IMG/VR virus record: IMGVR_UViG_3300029448_000178
Coordinates: 1-34,375 of that record
Source: a virus
Reading direction: 5' to 3' (one strand)
Length of the DNA: 34,375 nucleotides
Part shown: piece by piece, positions 7,157 to 16,500 of the stretch
How the letters are laid out: every line of letters starts with the position of its first letter
How positions within the stretch are numbered: the first letter of the stretch is position 1
The notes under the pieces: model-generated
Databases searched by the model: none
Told to the model about the DNA's origin: nothing
Seen by the model: the letters and a program-made list of their open reading frames with translations, nothing else
Position numbers and translations under genes: made by a program

Positions 7157-7775
7157 TCATCCCAGAGGGTATAAGTTTGCCATTGAAGGTTTCATCTTTC
7201 TTGTCCATGATCGCTTTTCTTTTTAGCCAGGCATCATAGTCAGGTCGTAGTTCAGGGTTTGTATCCCAAAACAGTTTTGCCTTGGCTCCGATCATCCCTT
7301 GAGCAGGGCATATCGAACCTGCTTGTTCCATGCTGTAAAAAATTTTTGGATCCTGACAGAGACGAGCAAGGGCGGCTACCTTCATGTTAAGGCGATTCAA
7401 AAGAGCAGCATCCATTCTCGCCTCGCATTGTTCATCTATGTAGTAATTTCCATACGAGAGTCCCAAGCCTATAGTGGTTACGCCAAGGCTCAAAGGTATA
7501 ACGCAGCTCGATTGTGAGTATACTGACATTGATGGACTCGCAGCTGATCCTACTGGCTGACGTGATGCAGCATTGCTCGTTGAATTATTTGTGGTGCTGG
7601 TTGTATTGGAGCTGGATCCTGATTGATATGTGGTACTCGTTTCCTGGCTGTACCCTCCAGATATACTGGTATTTGTGCCACTGGTATTGGTCTGCTGTAT
7701 GTCATTAGCTCCGCTGTTGGTGCTGTCAGCTAAGGCAATATTACTACATAGTAATAATATAAATAATCTTTTCAT
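7131..7775 (-). CDS. Secreted Ser/Thr/Asn-rich protein, 214 aa
   Basis: ATG 7775 is chosen because it begins a textbook signal peptide (MKRLFILLLCSNIALA, then DS). An in-frame start 32 codons upstream would hide that peptide and overlap the neighbouring gene widely. After the signal comes a low-complexity Ser/Thr/Asn/Gly segment (residues about 18-75). A second hydrophobic stretch (CVIPLSLGVTTIGLGLSYG, about 91-109) follows, then a cysteine-containing helical part and a very acidic end. The start overlaps the upstream holin-like stop (ATGA). No family was recognised; the position suggests a role at the cell envelope during exit. Confidence 0.65.
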   Translation of the reverse strand: MKRLFILLLCSNIALADSTNSGANDIQQTNTSGTNTSISGGYSQETSTTYQSGSSSNTTSTTNNSTSNAASRQPVGSAASPSMSVYSQSSCVIPLSLGVTTIGLGLSYGNYYIDEQCEARMDAALLNRLNMKVAALARLCQDPKIFYSMEQAGSICPAQGMIGAKAKLFWDTNPELRPDYDAWLKRKAIMDKKDETFNGKLIPSGMIDDDDEED

Positions 7776-8206
7776 TTTCGTACAAGGCTGCCTCCAAAAT
7801 ATAAACCTATAATTGACGAGACGACATGGGTATCTAGTGGGGTGATCACCAGACCTGACAATGGTTTCCATTGAGTCATATCTACATCAGTTGCAAATAT
7901 CCACCAACCCTCTTGTACTGTTTCTGTATACCCTACATAAATAGGCATTGATGGATCTATAAATGGTGCGAGCTTAGGTATAACCAGTATAGATACAACA
8001 GCTATCAAAGCTATCCACCTTCTAGTATTCTTTGTAAATGCGTCAGTAACTTCTCTTGCTTTGTCTGCTTGTTCGGCTGCAAACTCAGCTCGTTGCATAA
8101 ACATTTTTTGCTTTTCTGCCTCAGCTTGAGATTTTTGAGCCATGATAGATAGGACACCACCTAGTACTGTACTAGCTAACATGCTTAATAATTCCATAGG
8201 TATCAT
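7772..8206 (-). CDS. Three-segment membrane protein, candidate holin
   Basis: This 144-aa protein has hydrophobic segments near residues 5-22, 64-83 and 128-139, with a charged, Gln/Glu/Lys-rich helix (25-60) between the first two. The arrangement resembles three-pass phage and gene-transfer-agent holins, which open the inner membrane at lysis. It is coupled by ATGA overlaps to the XhlA-like gene upstream and the secreted protein downstream. No endolysin gene is recognisable nearby, so the lysis assignment rests on topology and neighbourhood only. Confidence 0.6.
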   Translation of the reverse strand: MIPMELLSMLASTVLGGVLSIMAQKSQAEAEKQKMFMQRAEFAAEQADKAREVTDAFTKNTRRWIALIAVVSILVIPKLAPFIDPSMPIYVGYTETVQEGWWIFATDVDMTQWKPLSGLVITPLDTHVVSSIIGLYFGGSLVRK

Positions 8207-8367
8207 GAGTTATAAAAATAGCCTCCGACTATTGCAGCTATACCACCCAGCCATGCTATAAATGTAATAGCACCCTTGCCTTTGTTGATAGCCTCTTCAA
8301 GTTTAGTGATCCTCTCTTCCAGAGATTCTAGCTTATCTAGTATTTGTGAATTAGTTACTGTTCTCAT
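8203..8367 (-). CDS. XhlA-like small membrane protein, 54 aa
   Basis: ATG 8367 follows AGGA at a fair distance and the TGA overlaps the next start (ATGA). Residues about 6-28 form a heptad-patterned charged helix (LDKLESLEERITKLEEAI) and residues about 33-51 a glycine-rich membrane segment (ITFIAWLGGIAAIVGGYFY). Coiled coil followed by a C-terminal membrane segment is the pattern of the XhlA haemolysin/holin family, which works with a second holin-like protein; here that would be the next gene. The assignment is by pattern only. Confidence 0.65.
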   Translation of the reverse strand: MRTVTNSQILDKLESLEERITKLEEAINKGKGAITFIAWLGGIAAIVGGYFYNS

Positions 8368-8389
8368 GTCAATATCCTACTACATATTT

Positions 8390-9073
8390 TTAATAAGCCA
8401 TATGTTTTATTCGTGGAGATTCTTCTAAAAAATCATTAACCCACCTTATTAGTTTGGCATTGTGTACATCATAGGGTTCTACAAATACCTTGCTTTTATC
8501 CAGTTTATTAAGGTCTATAATATCATCACAATTATTTAATGTAGTGTTTAAATCATAATAATTAGCTTTTACAGGTACATATTCAATTTCAAAAAATGCA
8601 CATATTCTTCTGCAAACATTGTTTGGATCATTAAACAAGTCTTGACTATTTACAAAAATAATATCTTTTGAATCATTCATATACTTAACATAATTTAACC
8701 ATATATACGCTCTAGTGGTTGTTTGATGTAACACTCCAACAAGTTTTTCTGTAGCCTTATTATACTTTTCTAATAACTCTGGTTTATAAGGGTGATTAAA
8801 AAAGTTTTTATAAACATCAAATCCTATGCCTCTTTCTTTTCTACCATTTTTAAGTAAATCGCTATATAAAGTTCTGTATAAAAATACTTTTTTACCTCCA
8901 TGTTTAAGAACTTTGTATGCCTCCATGCTTGGATATTTAACTAAACAGTTTGGTTTTTCTATTATTTCATCCTTTCTACACCAAGTAGGTTCTGAATATG
9001 TTGGTATAGATTTACTTAACAGACACGCTAAATAAGTTGAGCCACAATGACTTGTATGCCAAATACTATACAT
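8390..9073 (-). CDS. Sulfotransferase-like protein, 227 aa
   Basis: The N-terminus HTSHCGSTYLACLLS (residues 6-20) matches the phosphosulfate-binding loop of PAPS-dependent sulfotransferases, which move a sulfate group onto a hydroxyl or amine. KVFLYRTLYSDLL (62-74) fits the strand and helix carrying the conserved Arg and Ser (Arg67, Ser71) that bind the 3'-phosphate. VNSQDLFNDPNNVCRRICAF (141-160) matches the typical 'YEDL..DP......FL' region. The substrate is unknown. It is the last gene of an AT-rich, GATC-poor cassette that differs from its surroundings and includes two oxygenases that could create hydroxyl acceptors. It lies just downstream of the tail-fibre genes. Confidence 0.72.
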   Translation of the reverse strand: MYSIWHTSHCGSTYLACLLSKSIPTYSEPTWCRKDEIIEKPNCLVKYPSMEAYKVLKHGGKKVFLYRTLYSDLLKNGRKERGIGFDVYKNFFNHPYKPELLEKYNKATEKLVGVLHQTTTRAYIWLNYVKYMNDSKDIIFVNSQDLFNDPNNVCRRICAFFEIEYVPVKANYYDLNTTLNNCDDIIDLNKLDKSKVFVEPYDVHNAKLIRWVNDFLEESPRIKHMAY

Positions 9074-9632
9074 TTTGTACCTTGTCTAAGTCGATAAGTT
9101 TATATGCTAAAGTAACTCTTAAATCATTAAATGCAATTGAAATAGGAGTAGCATGATGAGTAATGTCTGCTTGAAAATATACAGCAGACCAAGGTTTAGG
9201 ATATATTATTTCATAATCATCTTCATCTTTTTTAAATGCTGTATATCCACCCCATTCACTTTTCCACTCAGAGTTACAATAAATTAAAAAAGTTACTTCT
9301 GATCTACTTAAAGTTGGATTATCAACCATACCTGTAATACCTGTATCTTTATGCTCATATCCAAATGAGCCAGCTGTATGACCATTAAAATAAATTCTTT
9401 GAAATGCTAAATTATTTCCTGTTATTTTTTTAATTTTATTAAAAAGAGTATGAGTAAAAAAGGAATCAAGCTCCAATGGTTCTCTCATAGCCCAAAAACT
9501 ATAATTAGCACTGTGTTTGGACTTTTGACCATATGCCCAATTGTTAGTCTTAATTTTTTTACGAATAGTATCAATGTCATCTTGACCTAAAAAATCATTA
9601 AACTTTTTTATCATTTGAAAAATCTGCCTCAT
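9066..9632 (-). CDS. 2-oxoglutarate/Fe(II)-dependent oxygenase, 188 aa
   Basis: The double-stranded beta-helix signature is present: His94-Lys-Asp96 as the HxD iron ligands, a distal histidine in DITHHATPI (His159 or His160) and Arg172 in LRVTLAYKL for binding 2-oxoglutarate. The core WGGYTAF and WSAVYFQADITHH segments resemble prolyl-4-hydroxylase-type enzymes. Such enzymes hydroxylate protein side chains or small molecules using oxygen and 2-oxoglutarate. The gene overlaps the previous oxygenase by 35 bases and the sulfotransferase by eight. A start at ATG 9614 (six codons later) is possible and would reduce the first overlap. Substrate is unknown. Confidence 0.8.
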   Translation of the reverse strand: MRQIFQMIKKFNDFLGQDDIDTIRKKIKTNNWAYGQKSKHSANYSFWAMREPLELDSFFTHTLFNKIKKITGNNLAFQRIYFNGHTAGSFGYEHKDTGITGMVDNPTLSRSEVTFLIYCNSEWKSEWGGYTAFKKDEDDYEIIYPKPWSAVYFQADITHHATPISIAFNDLRVTLAYKLIDLDKVQNV

Positions 9633-10197
9633 TTCTACATAACCAATTTATGATACAATACCTACCCTCTCCATGAATTAAATCTTTTCTGTTCATTTTA
9701 ATTGGTCTAACTCCATGTTGTAATCCACTACCAAACATAACAAATTTATTATAGGTACACTCTATTTCTGTATCTATTTCTGGAAAATATAAGTTGCCTC
9801 CTGTAAATTGTTTAGGTTGTTTATACAAATATATACAGCTTGTAAATTGTGCAAAGTCTGTATGAGGCTTATATTCCTGACTATCTTCATAATACTTTAT
9901 AGTGGGAATTAGGTCAGTAGCTGCATCTATATTGCCATATAAAACATTTAATTTTTTAACTTCTGTTTTTAAGTCTTCATTTAAAAAAATTTTATTCCAA
10001 CAAATTTGAGATATGCTTGAAAATTGTCTTTCTTTAAATATAACTCTAGGGTTATATGACAAGTGATTGGTTTTTTCTAATTGAGAACCTGAATCTAAAG
10101 ATGATATAAGTCTATAAGGACTTGTCGCCCACTCTAATTCTTTCCAAACTAATTTTAACTCATCTTCAGTAAAAAAATTATCAATAGTATAAATCAC
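9598..10197 (-). CDS. 2-oxoglutarate/Fe(II)-dependent oxygenase, 199 aa
   Basis: GTG 10197 starts this gene, four bases after the previous stop codon begins. The iron and co-substrate residues are visible: His112-Thr-Asp114, distal His161 in GSGLQHGVRPI and Arg179 in GRYCIINWL, with GGNLYFPE (133-140) as the usual central strand. The fold matches prolyl-hydroxylase-like oxygenases. It differs clearly from the adjacent oxygenase, so the two are not a recent duplication. Both sit between the tail-fibre tip genes and a sulfotransferase, suggesting modification of a fibre, a host surface molecule or a metabolite. Confidence 0.82.
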   Translation of the reverse strand: MIYTIDNFFTEDELKLVWKELEWATSPYRLISSLDSGSQLEKTNHLSYNPRVIFKERQFSSISQICWNKIFLNEDLKTEVKKLNVLYGNIDAATDLIPTIKYYEDSQEYKPHTDFAQFTSCIYLYKQPKQFTGGNLYFPEIDTEIECTYNKFVMFGSGLQHGVRPIKMNRKDLIHGEGRYCIINWLCRNEADFSNDKKV

Positions 10198-10200
10198 AAT

Positions 10201-10509
10201 TTAAGACCATGGATCATATGGAGCTGGACCATCTCCTGTTTCAACACCATTATCATCTGCGGTTTTTGTTATAGGGGCTGGATCGACTGTGGAATCCCAT
10301 GCAGTAATTGTTCCAAAATCACCAGCAACACATCTGTTGTATATTTCTATTGTGTGAGTATATATATCTTCAAGCCTAGCTGCAAATGAAGAATAATCCT
10401 CACTATTTATATGATCGAAGTTTACTTCACATACTATCAAAGTTTTTTCTTCATTCGCCCATCTAGGGTTTTTTACATCACTATAAGTTATTCCTATATT
10501 TTCTGCCAT
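10201..10509 (-). CDS. Tail-associated hypothetical protein, 102 aa
   Basis: A good ribosome site (GGAGATAATT) precedes ATG 10509. The protein starts with strand-like sequence (ITYSDVKNPRWANEEKTLIV), has a helical middle (residues about 37-62) and ends in a Pro/Gly/Asp-rich tail ending PYDPWS. It sits directly after the fibre-tip gene on the same transcript, a place where phages often carry fibre chaperones or tip attachments. No named family was recognised; either role would be inference. Confidence 0.6.
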   Translation of the reverse strand: MAENIGITYSDVKNPRWANEEKTLIVCEVNFDHINSEDYSSFAARLEDIYTHTIEIYNRCVAGDFGTITAWDSTVDPAPITKTADDNGVETGDGPAPYDPWS

Positions 10510-10518
10510 AATTATCTC

Positions 10519-10995
10519 CTATGATATTCTTACCCAAAGCCCATTAGTTGCCAAGTTGGCGGATGAAGTACCAGAGGCAACTCCACTCATACATCTCCAA
10601 GTTCCTGTATTAACATGAGCTGATTGACTTCCAGAACGAAATCCTGTAAAATATGATTCTTCACCGCCATCACTTGTATAAAGACCTCTCGCTCCTTGTG
10701 CATATAATTGACTGCCAGCTAATGTACTATCAACAGCTTTGTCAGTACGACTGTTTAGTCTACCCATAACATAAGTTCCTATTGCACGATAAGTTGTAGG
10801 CGGATCAGCACTTATAGTACTAAAAGTCATAGAACCATCAGCGTCTGAAGTTAAGGCTTGTCCTGATGTACCATTCCCACTTACATTAAGTTCGGCTGCT
10901 CCAACAGTATTATCTGTAATTTGGGATGCACCTACTGTATTTGATGATAAAGAACCAGCGTCTATAATTGTTGTTCCATTTGATATTATTGCCAT
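10519..10995 (-). CDS. Putative tail-fibre tip protein, 158 aa
   Basis: The N-terminus (TTIIDAGSLSSNTVGASQIT, then DNTVGAAELNV) is the repetitive low-complexity motif common at the start of marine phage fibre segments. The C-terminal half is rich in Gly, Ser, Thr and aromatic residues (for example TSDGGEESYFTGFRSGSQ), as in receptor-binding tips. It lies in a chain of three fibre-like genes. A receptor-binding role is inferred from composition and place; no enzyme motif is visible. Confidence 0.65.
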   Translation of the reverse strand: MAIISNGTTIIDAGSLSSNTVGASQITDNTVGAAELNVSGNGTSGQALTSDADGSMTFSTISADPPTTYRAIGTYVMGRLNSRTDKAVDSTLAGSQLYAQGARGLYTSDGGEESYFTGFRSGSQSAHVNTGTWRCMSGVASGTSSANLATNGLWVRIS

Positions 10996-10997
10996 TT

Positions 10998-11798
10998 CTA
11001 AACTTCCTCCAATTTAAATTTATATTTTTTACCATTGTTTCTGTTTATAAGAAACAAATTATTTGAACCCTCTTGAATTGTCCATGAACCAGATGTACCA
11101 TCTACCTCATTTTTTCTTGTATGTGTATTATTTAAATTCAAGTCTCCTGTATATACATCTCTAAATACTTTAGAACTAGAACCTAAATCATAAGCGTCAT
11201 TAGTGGCTGGAATAAGTGCTGTGCTTGTAACTGATAGCACATCTGAGTTTCCTACTTTAATGTCTATTTGATCGTCTGTATCTGCTGTAATTGAGCTGTC
11301 TCCATCTACATCTAATATTAGTTCGTTACCATTCATATCAACAGTGTTGCCATTAGCATCTAATGTTCCACCAAGTTGAGGTGTTGTATCGCTAACAACA
11401 TTTGCTAAAAATCCTGAATCATTGGTAAACATACTAATGTTTCCAGATTTGTTGGTAAGCGTATCTGTTGAAGACGCAGTAAATGTAATATTAGAAGTAA
11501 GGGCAAATGTGCCTGTACCACCAGGAATTGTGTGTGTATTTACTGTACCTAAATTTGTTATGTTATTTGATTGTGCGTCTAATGCTCCGCCTAGTTGTGG
11601 TGTTGTGTCTTCTACGACATTCGCTATACTTCCTGAAGCTATTTCAGAAAATTTAGCTAGTCTTTCTCCACCAGCAGTAGAGCCATCATGCACTCTTAGT
11701 GTTTTTAAATCAGTATCAACAGTTACTTCTCTTACAGAACCTGTAAACGAGCCATGTGCAGATGTTGTACCTCCTCTTAATTGTAGTTTTTTAGCCAT
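10998..11798 (-). CDS. Tail-fibre segment protein, 266 aa
   Basis: The start MAKKLQLRGGTTSAHGSFTG, followed by an EVTVDTDLKTLRVHDGSTAGG block, is the small domain seen at the N-terminus of many phage fibre and tropism proteins. Two copies of the module V-x-DTTPQLGG-x-LD follow (about residues 60-80 and 135-155); a third copy ends the upstream fibre gene. The rest is strand-rich with NDAYDLGSSSKVFRDVYTGD, a typical beta-helix shaft or tip segment. The ATG overlaps the preceding stop (ATGA), so it is co-translated with the main fibre. Confidence 0.75.
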   Translation of the reverse strand: MAKKLQLRGGTTSAHGSFTGSVREVTVDTDLKTLRVHDGSTAGGERLAKFSEIASGSIANVVEDTTPQLGGALDAQSNNITNLGTVNTHTIPGGTGTFALTSNITFTASSTDTLTNKSGNISMFTNDSGFLANVVSDTTPQLGGTLDANGNTVDMNGNELILDVDGDSSITADTDDQIDIKVGNSDVLSVTSTALIPATNDAYDLGSSSKVFRDVYTGDLNLNNTHTRKNEVDGTSGSWTIQEGSNNLFLINRNNGKKYKFKLEEV

Positions 11799-13582
11799 TA
11801 TGTTATACCTCCAAAGTCTAGCTGTAAGTTAGTACCATCTATTGTACCAATGTTGCTCATGTTGTTATTTTGCCCATCTAATGCACCACCTAATTGTGGC
11901 GTAGAATCTTCTACAACATTAGCTATGCCAGCAGTTATACTAGCCCATGCACTACCATTGTAAAATTTTAATTGATTATCTGTTGAATTATATGCTAAAT
12001 CACCCTCATCTAAACTAGATGTTGGATCGCTTGAACCTACTCTGTATCGTTCAGCAAAGCTATTAACTCCAGATATATTGGTAGCTACTGTATTTATATT
12101 TGTAACTGCACCAGCTACTGTAGAAATATTTGAATTAGCTCCAGCTACTGTTGTAATGTTTGAATTTGCTGACGCTACTGTATTAACATTTGATATTGCT
12201 CCAGCAACTGTACCAATATCTGTAGCGTCTCCAGCTACTGCTGTTACATTTGATGAAATGCCAGCTACTGTTGTTATGTTACCTGATATTCCAGCGACTG
12301 TATTTACATTGGCTATATCTGTAGCAACAGTATTTATGGTATTTCCAGAGCCAGTTGTTATTGCTCCTAAATCTCCTAAGTCTTCTGTAAATAATATTTG
12401 ACCAGCCACTGCATTAATGTTTGTTGCATTGCCAGCAACTGATGTAACGTTTGTGCTGATACCAGCAACTGTAGCTACCTCAGTAGATACTCCAGCAACT
12501 GTTGATATGTCACTCGAGCTTAGTCCAGACAATGCAGTAATTTCACTGCTTTGATTAGCTACTGATGTTACATCGCTAGATATACCAGCAACTGTTGTAA
12601 CATTAGCTTGAATTCCAGCTACTGTGTTTATATTAGATAAACCGCCTGCTACTGTATTAACATTGGAAATACTGCCACCAACATTATTTACATTGGTTAT
12701 AGCTCCAGCTACAACTTCTATTTCTGATGATGTTTCATTTAGATCATCAGCTACAGTTTCTATTTCAGATACTGCCTCAGCTAAATCATTTGCTACAGCT
12801 ACTACTTTAGTTATGTCCGCAGCGACTGTATTAACTGAGGTTATGTTTGTAGCTACTGTGTTAATGTTAGTAGCATTGCTAACCGCAGAATTTATGTTGC
12901 TAGCATTAGATACTGCTGCATTTATATTACTTGCATTTGATACTGCTGAATTTATGTTACTAGCATTAGATACTGCTGAGTTTATGTTACTTGCATTTCC
13001 AGCAACAGATGTAACATTGCTTGATATACCAGCGACTGTAGTTATATCAGATGCTATGCCAGCCAAGGTGTCAATGTTGGTTGTTGTGGATCCTAGCTCA
13101 AACGCATTTCCTGATGAATTAAATTTGATAATTCTGTTGGCGTTACTGCTCTCTGTGTTGTTATAGGGTAACTCCAGGGGCGTTGTTGCGTCTGTGTTTA
13201 TTGGTAAAGTAAAAGCTCTGTCTACCCTTTCTGATAATTGTGAGATCAGCAAAGTTTGTGAGTTTAATTCGTTTTCAAGTGATGCTGCTGTAAGCGGTCC
13301 TCCAGACGTAAAAGCTGTGGTCCTGCTGATAGATCTATCACCTATGATTGTAACTAAAACCCCAGTGCCTGGCGTATTCCCAGTAGTCGTTGTAATGGAT
13401 CCTGTGCCATCTGATCCGATAGTAACTGTATAGTGAGTGGTCAGCGTCTTTTTAGTGCCATCGAAGTAAACAGCTATATCTGCTGCTGCCTCTATAACAA
13501 AAGTAAAGGCAAAGCTCGTGGTCGAGTTGTTACCTGTATACTGTACTCGCCTGGTCGTACTGGTTATGGCGTTTAGTGCCAT
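11798..13582 (-). CDS. T7-type tail fibre with long repeat shaft, 594 aa
   Basis: Residues about 1-130 resemble the virion-attachment domain of T7 gp17-like fibres: strand-rich sequence, LTTHYTVTIGSDGTGSI, then SLENELNSQTLLISQLSERV. Residues about 150-520 are an almost pure series of short repeats such as NI-x-TVAG-x-x-x-N or SNASNINSAV, expected to form a long trimeric shaft. The end contains VVEDSTPQLGGALDGQNNN, the same module found twice in the next protein. At 594 aa it is near the size of T7 gp17 (553 aa). It follows the internal virion genes as in T7. Confidence 0.85.
   Translation of the reverse strand: MALNAITSTTRRVQYTGNNSTTSFAFTFVIEAAADIAVYFDGTKKTLTTHYTVTIGSDGTGSITTTTGNTPGTGVLVTIIGDRSISRTTAFTSGGPLTAASLENELNSQTLLISQLSERVDRAFTLPINTDATTPLELPYNNTESSNANRIIKFNSSGNAFELGSTTTNIDTLAGIASDITTVAGISSNVTSVAGNASNINSAVSNASNINSAVSNASNINAAVSNASNINSAVSNATNINTVATNITSVNTVAADITKVVAVANDLAEAVSEIETVADDLNETSSEIEVVAGAITNVNNVGGSISNVNTVAGGLSNINTVAGIQANVTTVAGISSDVTSVANQSSEITALSGLSSSDISTVAGVSTEVATVAGISTNVTSVAGNATNINAVAGQILFTEDLGDLGAITTGSGNTINTVATDIANVNTVAGISGNITTVAGISSNVTAVAGDATDIGTVAGAISNVNTVASANSNITTVAGANSNISTVAGAVTNINTVATNISGVNSFAERYRVGSSDPTSSLDEGDLAYNSTDNQLKFYNGSAWASITAGIANVVEDSTPQLGGALDGQNNNMSNIGTIDGTNLQLDFGGIT
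12871..12990. repeat. Four tandem 30-bp repeats in the fibre shaft
   Basis: Units at 12871-12900, 12901-12930, 12931-12960 and 12961-12990 differ at only a few bases and encode a 10-residue period (SNINSAVSNA-like) in the fibre. The wider region, about 12060-13080, is a more diverged set of related repeats. Such tracts can gain or lose units by slippage and so change fibre length. Confidence 0.85.
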
Positions 13583-13584
13583 TG

Positions 13585-16500
13585 TTAGTTACCCTCCAAT
13601 ATATCTCTTAATGGTTCTATATTACGTTTATTTACTGTGTTATTCAAATATAATGCCTTTTCCTTAAGATCAGGATACATGATTGTTAGTAGCCTTTGAG
13701 GTCCATCTAGGGGGATAGTATCTAAATCTTCTAGGCTGCGTTGTTTTTGTGCAGACTTTCCAAGCGTGTGAAAGTTGGTCTGTCTACTGATCATCTTGCT
13801 CCTAGCTGTATCTGTAATATCATCATCATTCCCATATAAGAAATACTCTTCGCTTTTGATCAGGCTCCTTAGTCTGTCCTTATAAGTTTCTCCTGATGTG
13901 AAAAATTCGTAGTATTCTGGACTTAAAGCCGCAGCAGCCTCTATTTTTTGATCCTCGGATAACTCGCTAAAGTCTCCATTGATAAATCTAACAAAGCTAT
14001 TTTTCTGATCAGAGTTAAGAGGAATCTTAAATCCTTGCATACTAATATAGTTTGGATGTCTTCTGGGCGGACTACCCAATCTTTCCATTTCGCCCATGAC
14101 TCCTATAATGTCTATCATAGATGTCCATGAGCTAAATCCTTTTATGTCTCTTGCATTTGCTATCTCGTTTGCCCTTTTGTTGTTAAACATTAAAGGCAGA
14201 GAAGAAAAGTCATCTTCATTAAATAAACCAAAGTCTATTAGTTCTTGCCTGTTATAAGGTAGATCCCTACTAGCTATTGGTGAATAGGTAACAGCCCAGT
14301 CTCCACCTACTCTAGGATCGTTATACGCTTGTTCTCCCCAATAGTTTAATTTTCTTGGCAAAACTTTTCTGTCAATCTTTTTATCTATTTCGTTTTGAAA
14401 GTCTATTGCAAACTTCTCTAAAGAGGTTTCTCCTACGTTCCTGTCTTTTTCAGGAACCATATCGTAAGATCCATCTCCATTGTCTATAAAAATCATATCA
14501 ACGCCTTCCTCGTTTTTCATTCTAAAAACAGCAGGTAACTCGCCAGATCTTGCTATAACGTTACCATCCTCGTCTTGATCAAATAATTGTTCAATGTTTG
14601 CTCCAAATCTGCCAGTAAATGGCACAAAGTTAGCTAAAGACTTAGCTCCCCACCTAACAAATTTATCTGTAGCCATTTGCTCTGACGTAAATATTTCAGT
14701 GAAGTCTGCTATATTTACAGCAAAAGAGCTATCTGCTATTTTTCCAAAAACATTAAAAGTGAATTTAACCATAGCCTCACCCAATGCTTTTTCATCATCT
14801 ACTGATTCGATAAGCTGTGCTATTGCATAACCATTACTTAAGAAAATGCCTAATGGATCTAGTCTGTCTATCGCATAGGACTTGTCTTTGCCATCATGTA
14901 GTTCGCCCAGATATTTACCCTCTGGATCAATAGATCCCCAAGGAATAACAATGCTGTAGTCTTGTGGACCATTTCTTAATATTGACATTTTCCTGCTTGT
15001 TTGTGTATTCATGCCTTGTGGGCTACCGCCTTGCACGTATCCATTCATAGCTCCCATGATAAAAGGCAATGTTAGAAGATGCGAAGTAATCAAGTGTCCT
15101 TTAGCCATGTCTCTTTGTATTGGATCTGGCGATCTTAACATTTTGCCGAGTTTGCCAATATCTGCTCCTGCTAAAATTGCATTGATTCCAGGGGTTACTT
15201 CTAAACCTACTTTGGTTAAGTTATAAAGGGTGTTGAAAAATGGCACTAATACTTTTGCGAAACCTTCACCCAATGCTCCTGACACACCACCTCCTTTGTC
15301 TTCTTTTAAAAATCTATTTATAGACTGACCTATCTTATCCATAGGTCTTTGCAACACTGTCTCTCTTGCAACGTCCATGCTTTCGATTCTAATCTCTGGT
15401 GCTTGTTTACTAGGATCATTCATTATTTCATCCATCCTTTTGCTAAAATCTTTTGCTGGTAAAGCCCCAGATGCCACTTCTTCTGATACCTGTTTGTATG
15501 CGTAAGTATGTAGCTGGGATCTGTAAAAAATATATTTCATAAAATCATCCCCAGACTTCATCATCCTAGGGGCTATTCTGGTGCTAATATCTAGTATAGA
15601 ATCTATGATCTGGAAAAAAGGTTCGTCTGCTAAATATTCTGGATTGTTTTCTAGCTTTTCTCTTACGCTTGATCCTGCTTTGCTTTTACCTAGAGTAAGT
15701 CTGTCTTTGTTTTTAATTGTATTGTAGACAATATTTCTTGTAGTAATTTTTCCCTGAGTTCCTCCATAAGGTATTTTAGAAAACGTATCAATAGATTTGC
15801 CAGTTAGAAGAGAAGATCCTCCTATTCGCAAGCCATCAAATATAGATGCTATATAACCATAATAACTTGATAATCCATTTTCAAAAGTAAGACCTCCTGT
15901 GTCTTTTCCCATAACCTTATTTCTAATAGATCCATAACCTCCTCCCATTAATCTGCTCATGTGCCAAAAGTGTTGATACACAAGTCCTGCACCTAAATTA
16001 ACAGATTGTGTCGTTACGCCATTTAGTAAGTTGTTGTAGTAAACCTGGTATAGCATTGACCTGGTTGTTGCTAGATTTATTTCTCTAGCCCCTTTAGCCG
16101 CCCTTGTAGGATCTCTATCTATAATTCCATATAGAGCCTCAAGTTTAGATTCTGTCATTTCTCTGCCTTCTGTTTTATCGAAGATGTCTTTTAGTGCTGC
16201 GTCTTCATCTCCTATATTATCTAGGGATCCCTTCATGGTTTTAAGTATTCTAAATGATCTACCAATCTCTGCCCTAGCTCCCATGATCTGGTTTGTTAAA
16301 GCACTGTAGGTTTGTGTCATTTGCATGGCAAAAATCTTTTCTCTATCACCAGCTCCATCTGACATAGCTTTTTTGAGAGACTTATGTAAGGCTACTCTGA
16401 ATCTTTTTAAAAGTTCTATAGATCCATACATTTGCTCTACATTGTAGATATCTCCTATGTTTCTACGTAGTACATCGTCTATTTGTAAATTTAGCTCACC

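Noticed and set aside
7776-7871. 32-codon upstream extension of the 214-aa secreted protein
   Set aside because: It overlaps the holin-like gene in another frame and would bury a clear signal peptide.
9066-10197. Recent duplication of one oxygenase gene
   Set aside because: The two proteins share only the fold residues and differ in length, spacing and flanking sequence.
12871-12990. CRISPR-like array
   Set aside because: The 30-bp units are directly adjacent, have no unique spacers and are in frame within the fibre gene.
12078-13433. Plus-strand open frames (12078-12401, 12624-13166, 13194-13433) opposite the fibre gene
   Set aside because: Their hydrophobic repetitive products simply mirror the fibre's repeat DNA; no promoter or ribosome site supports them.
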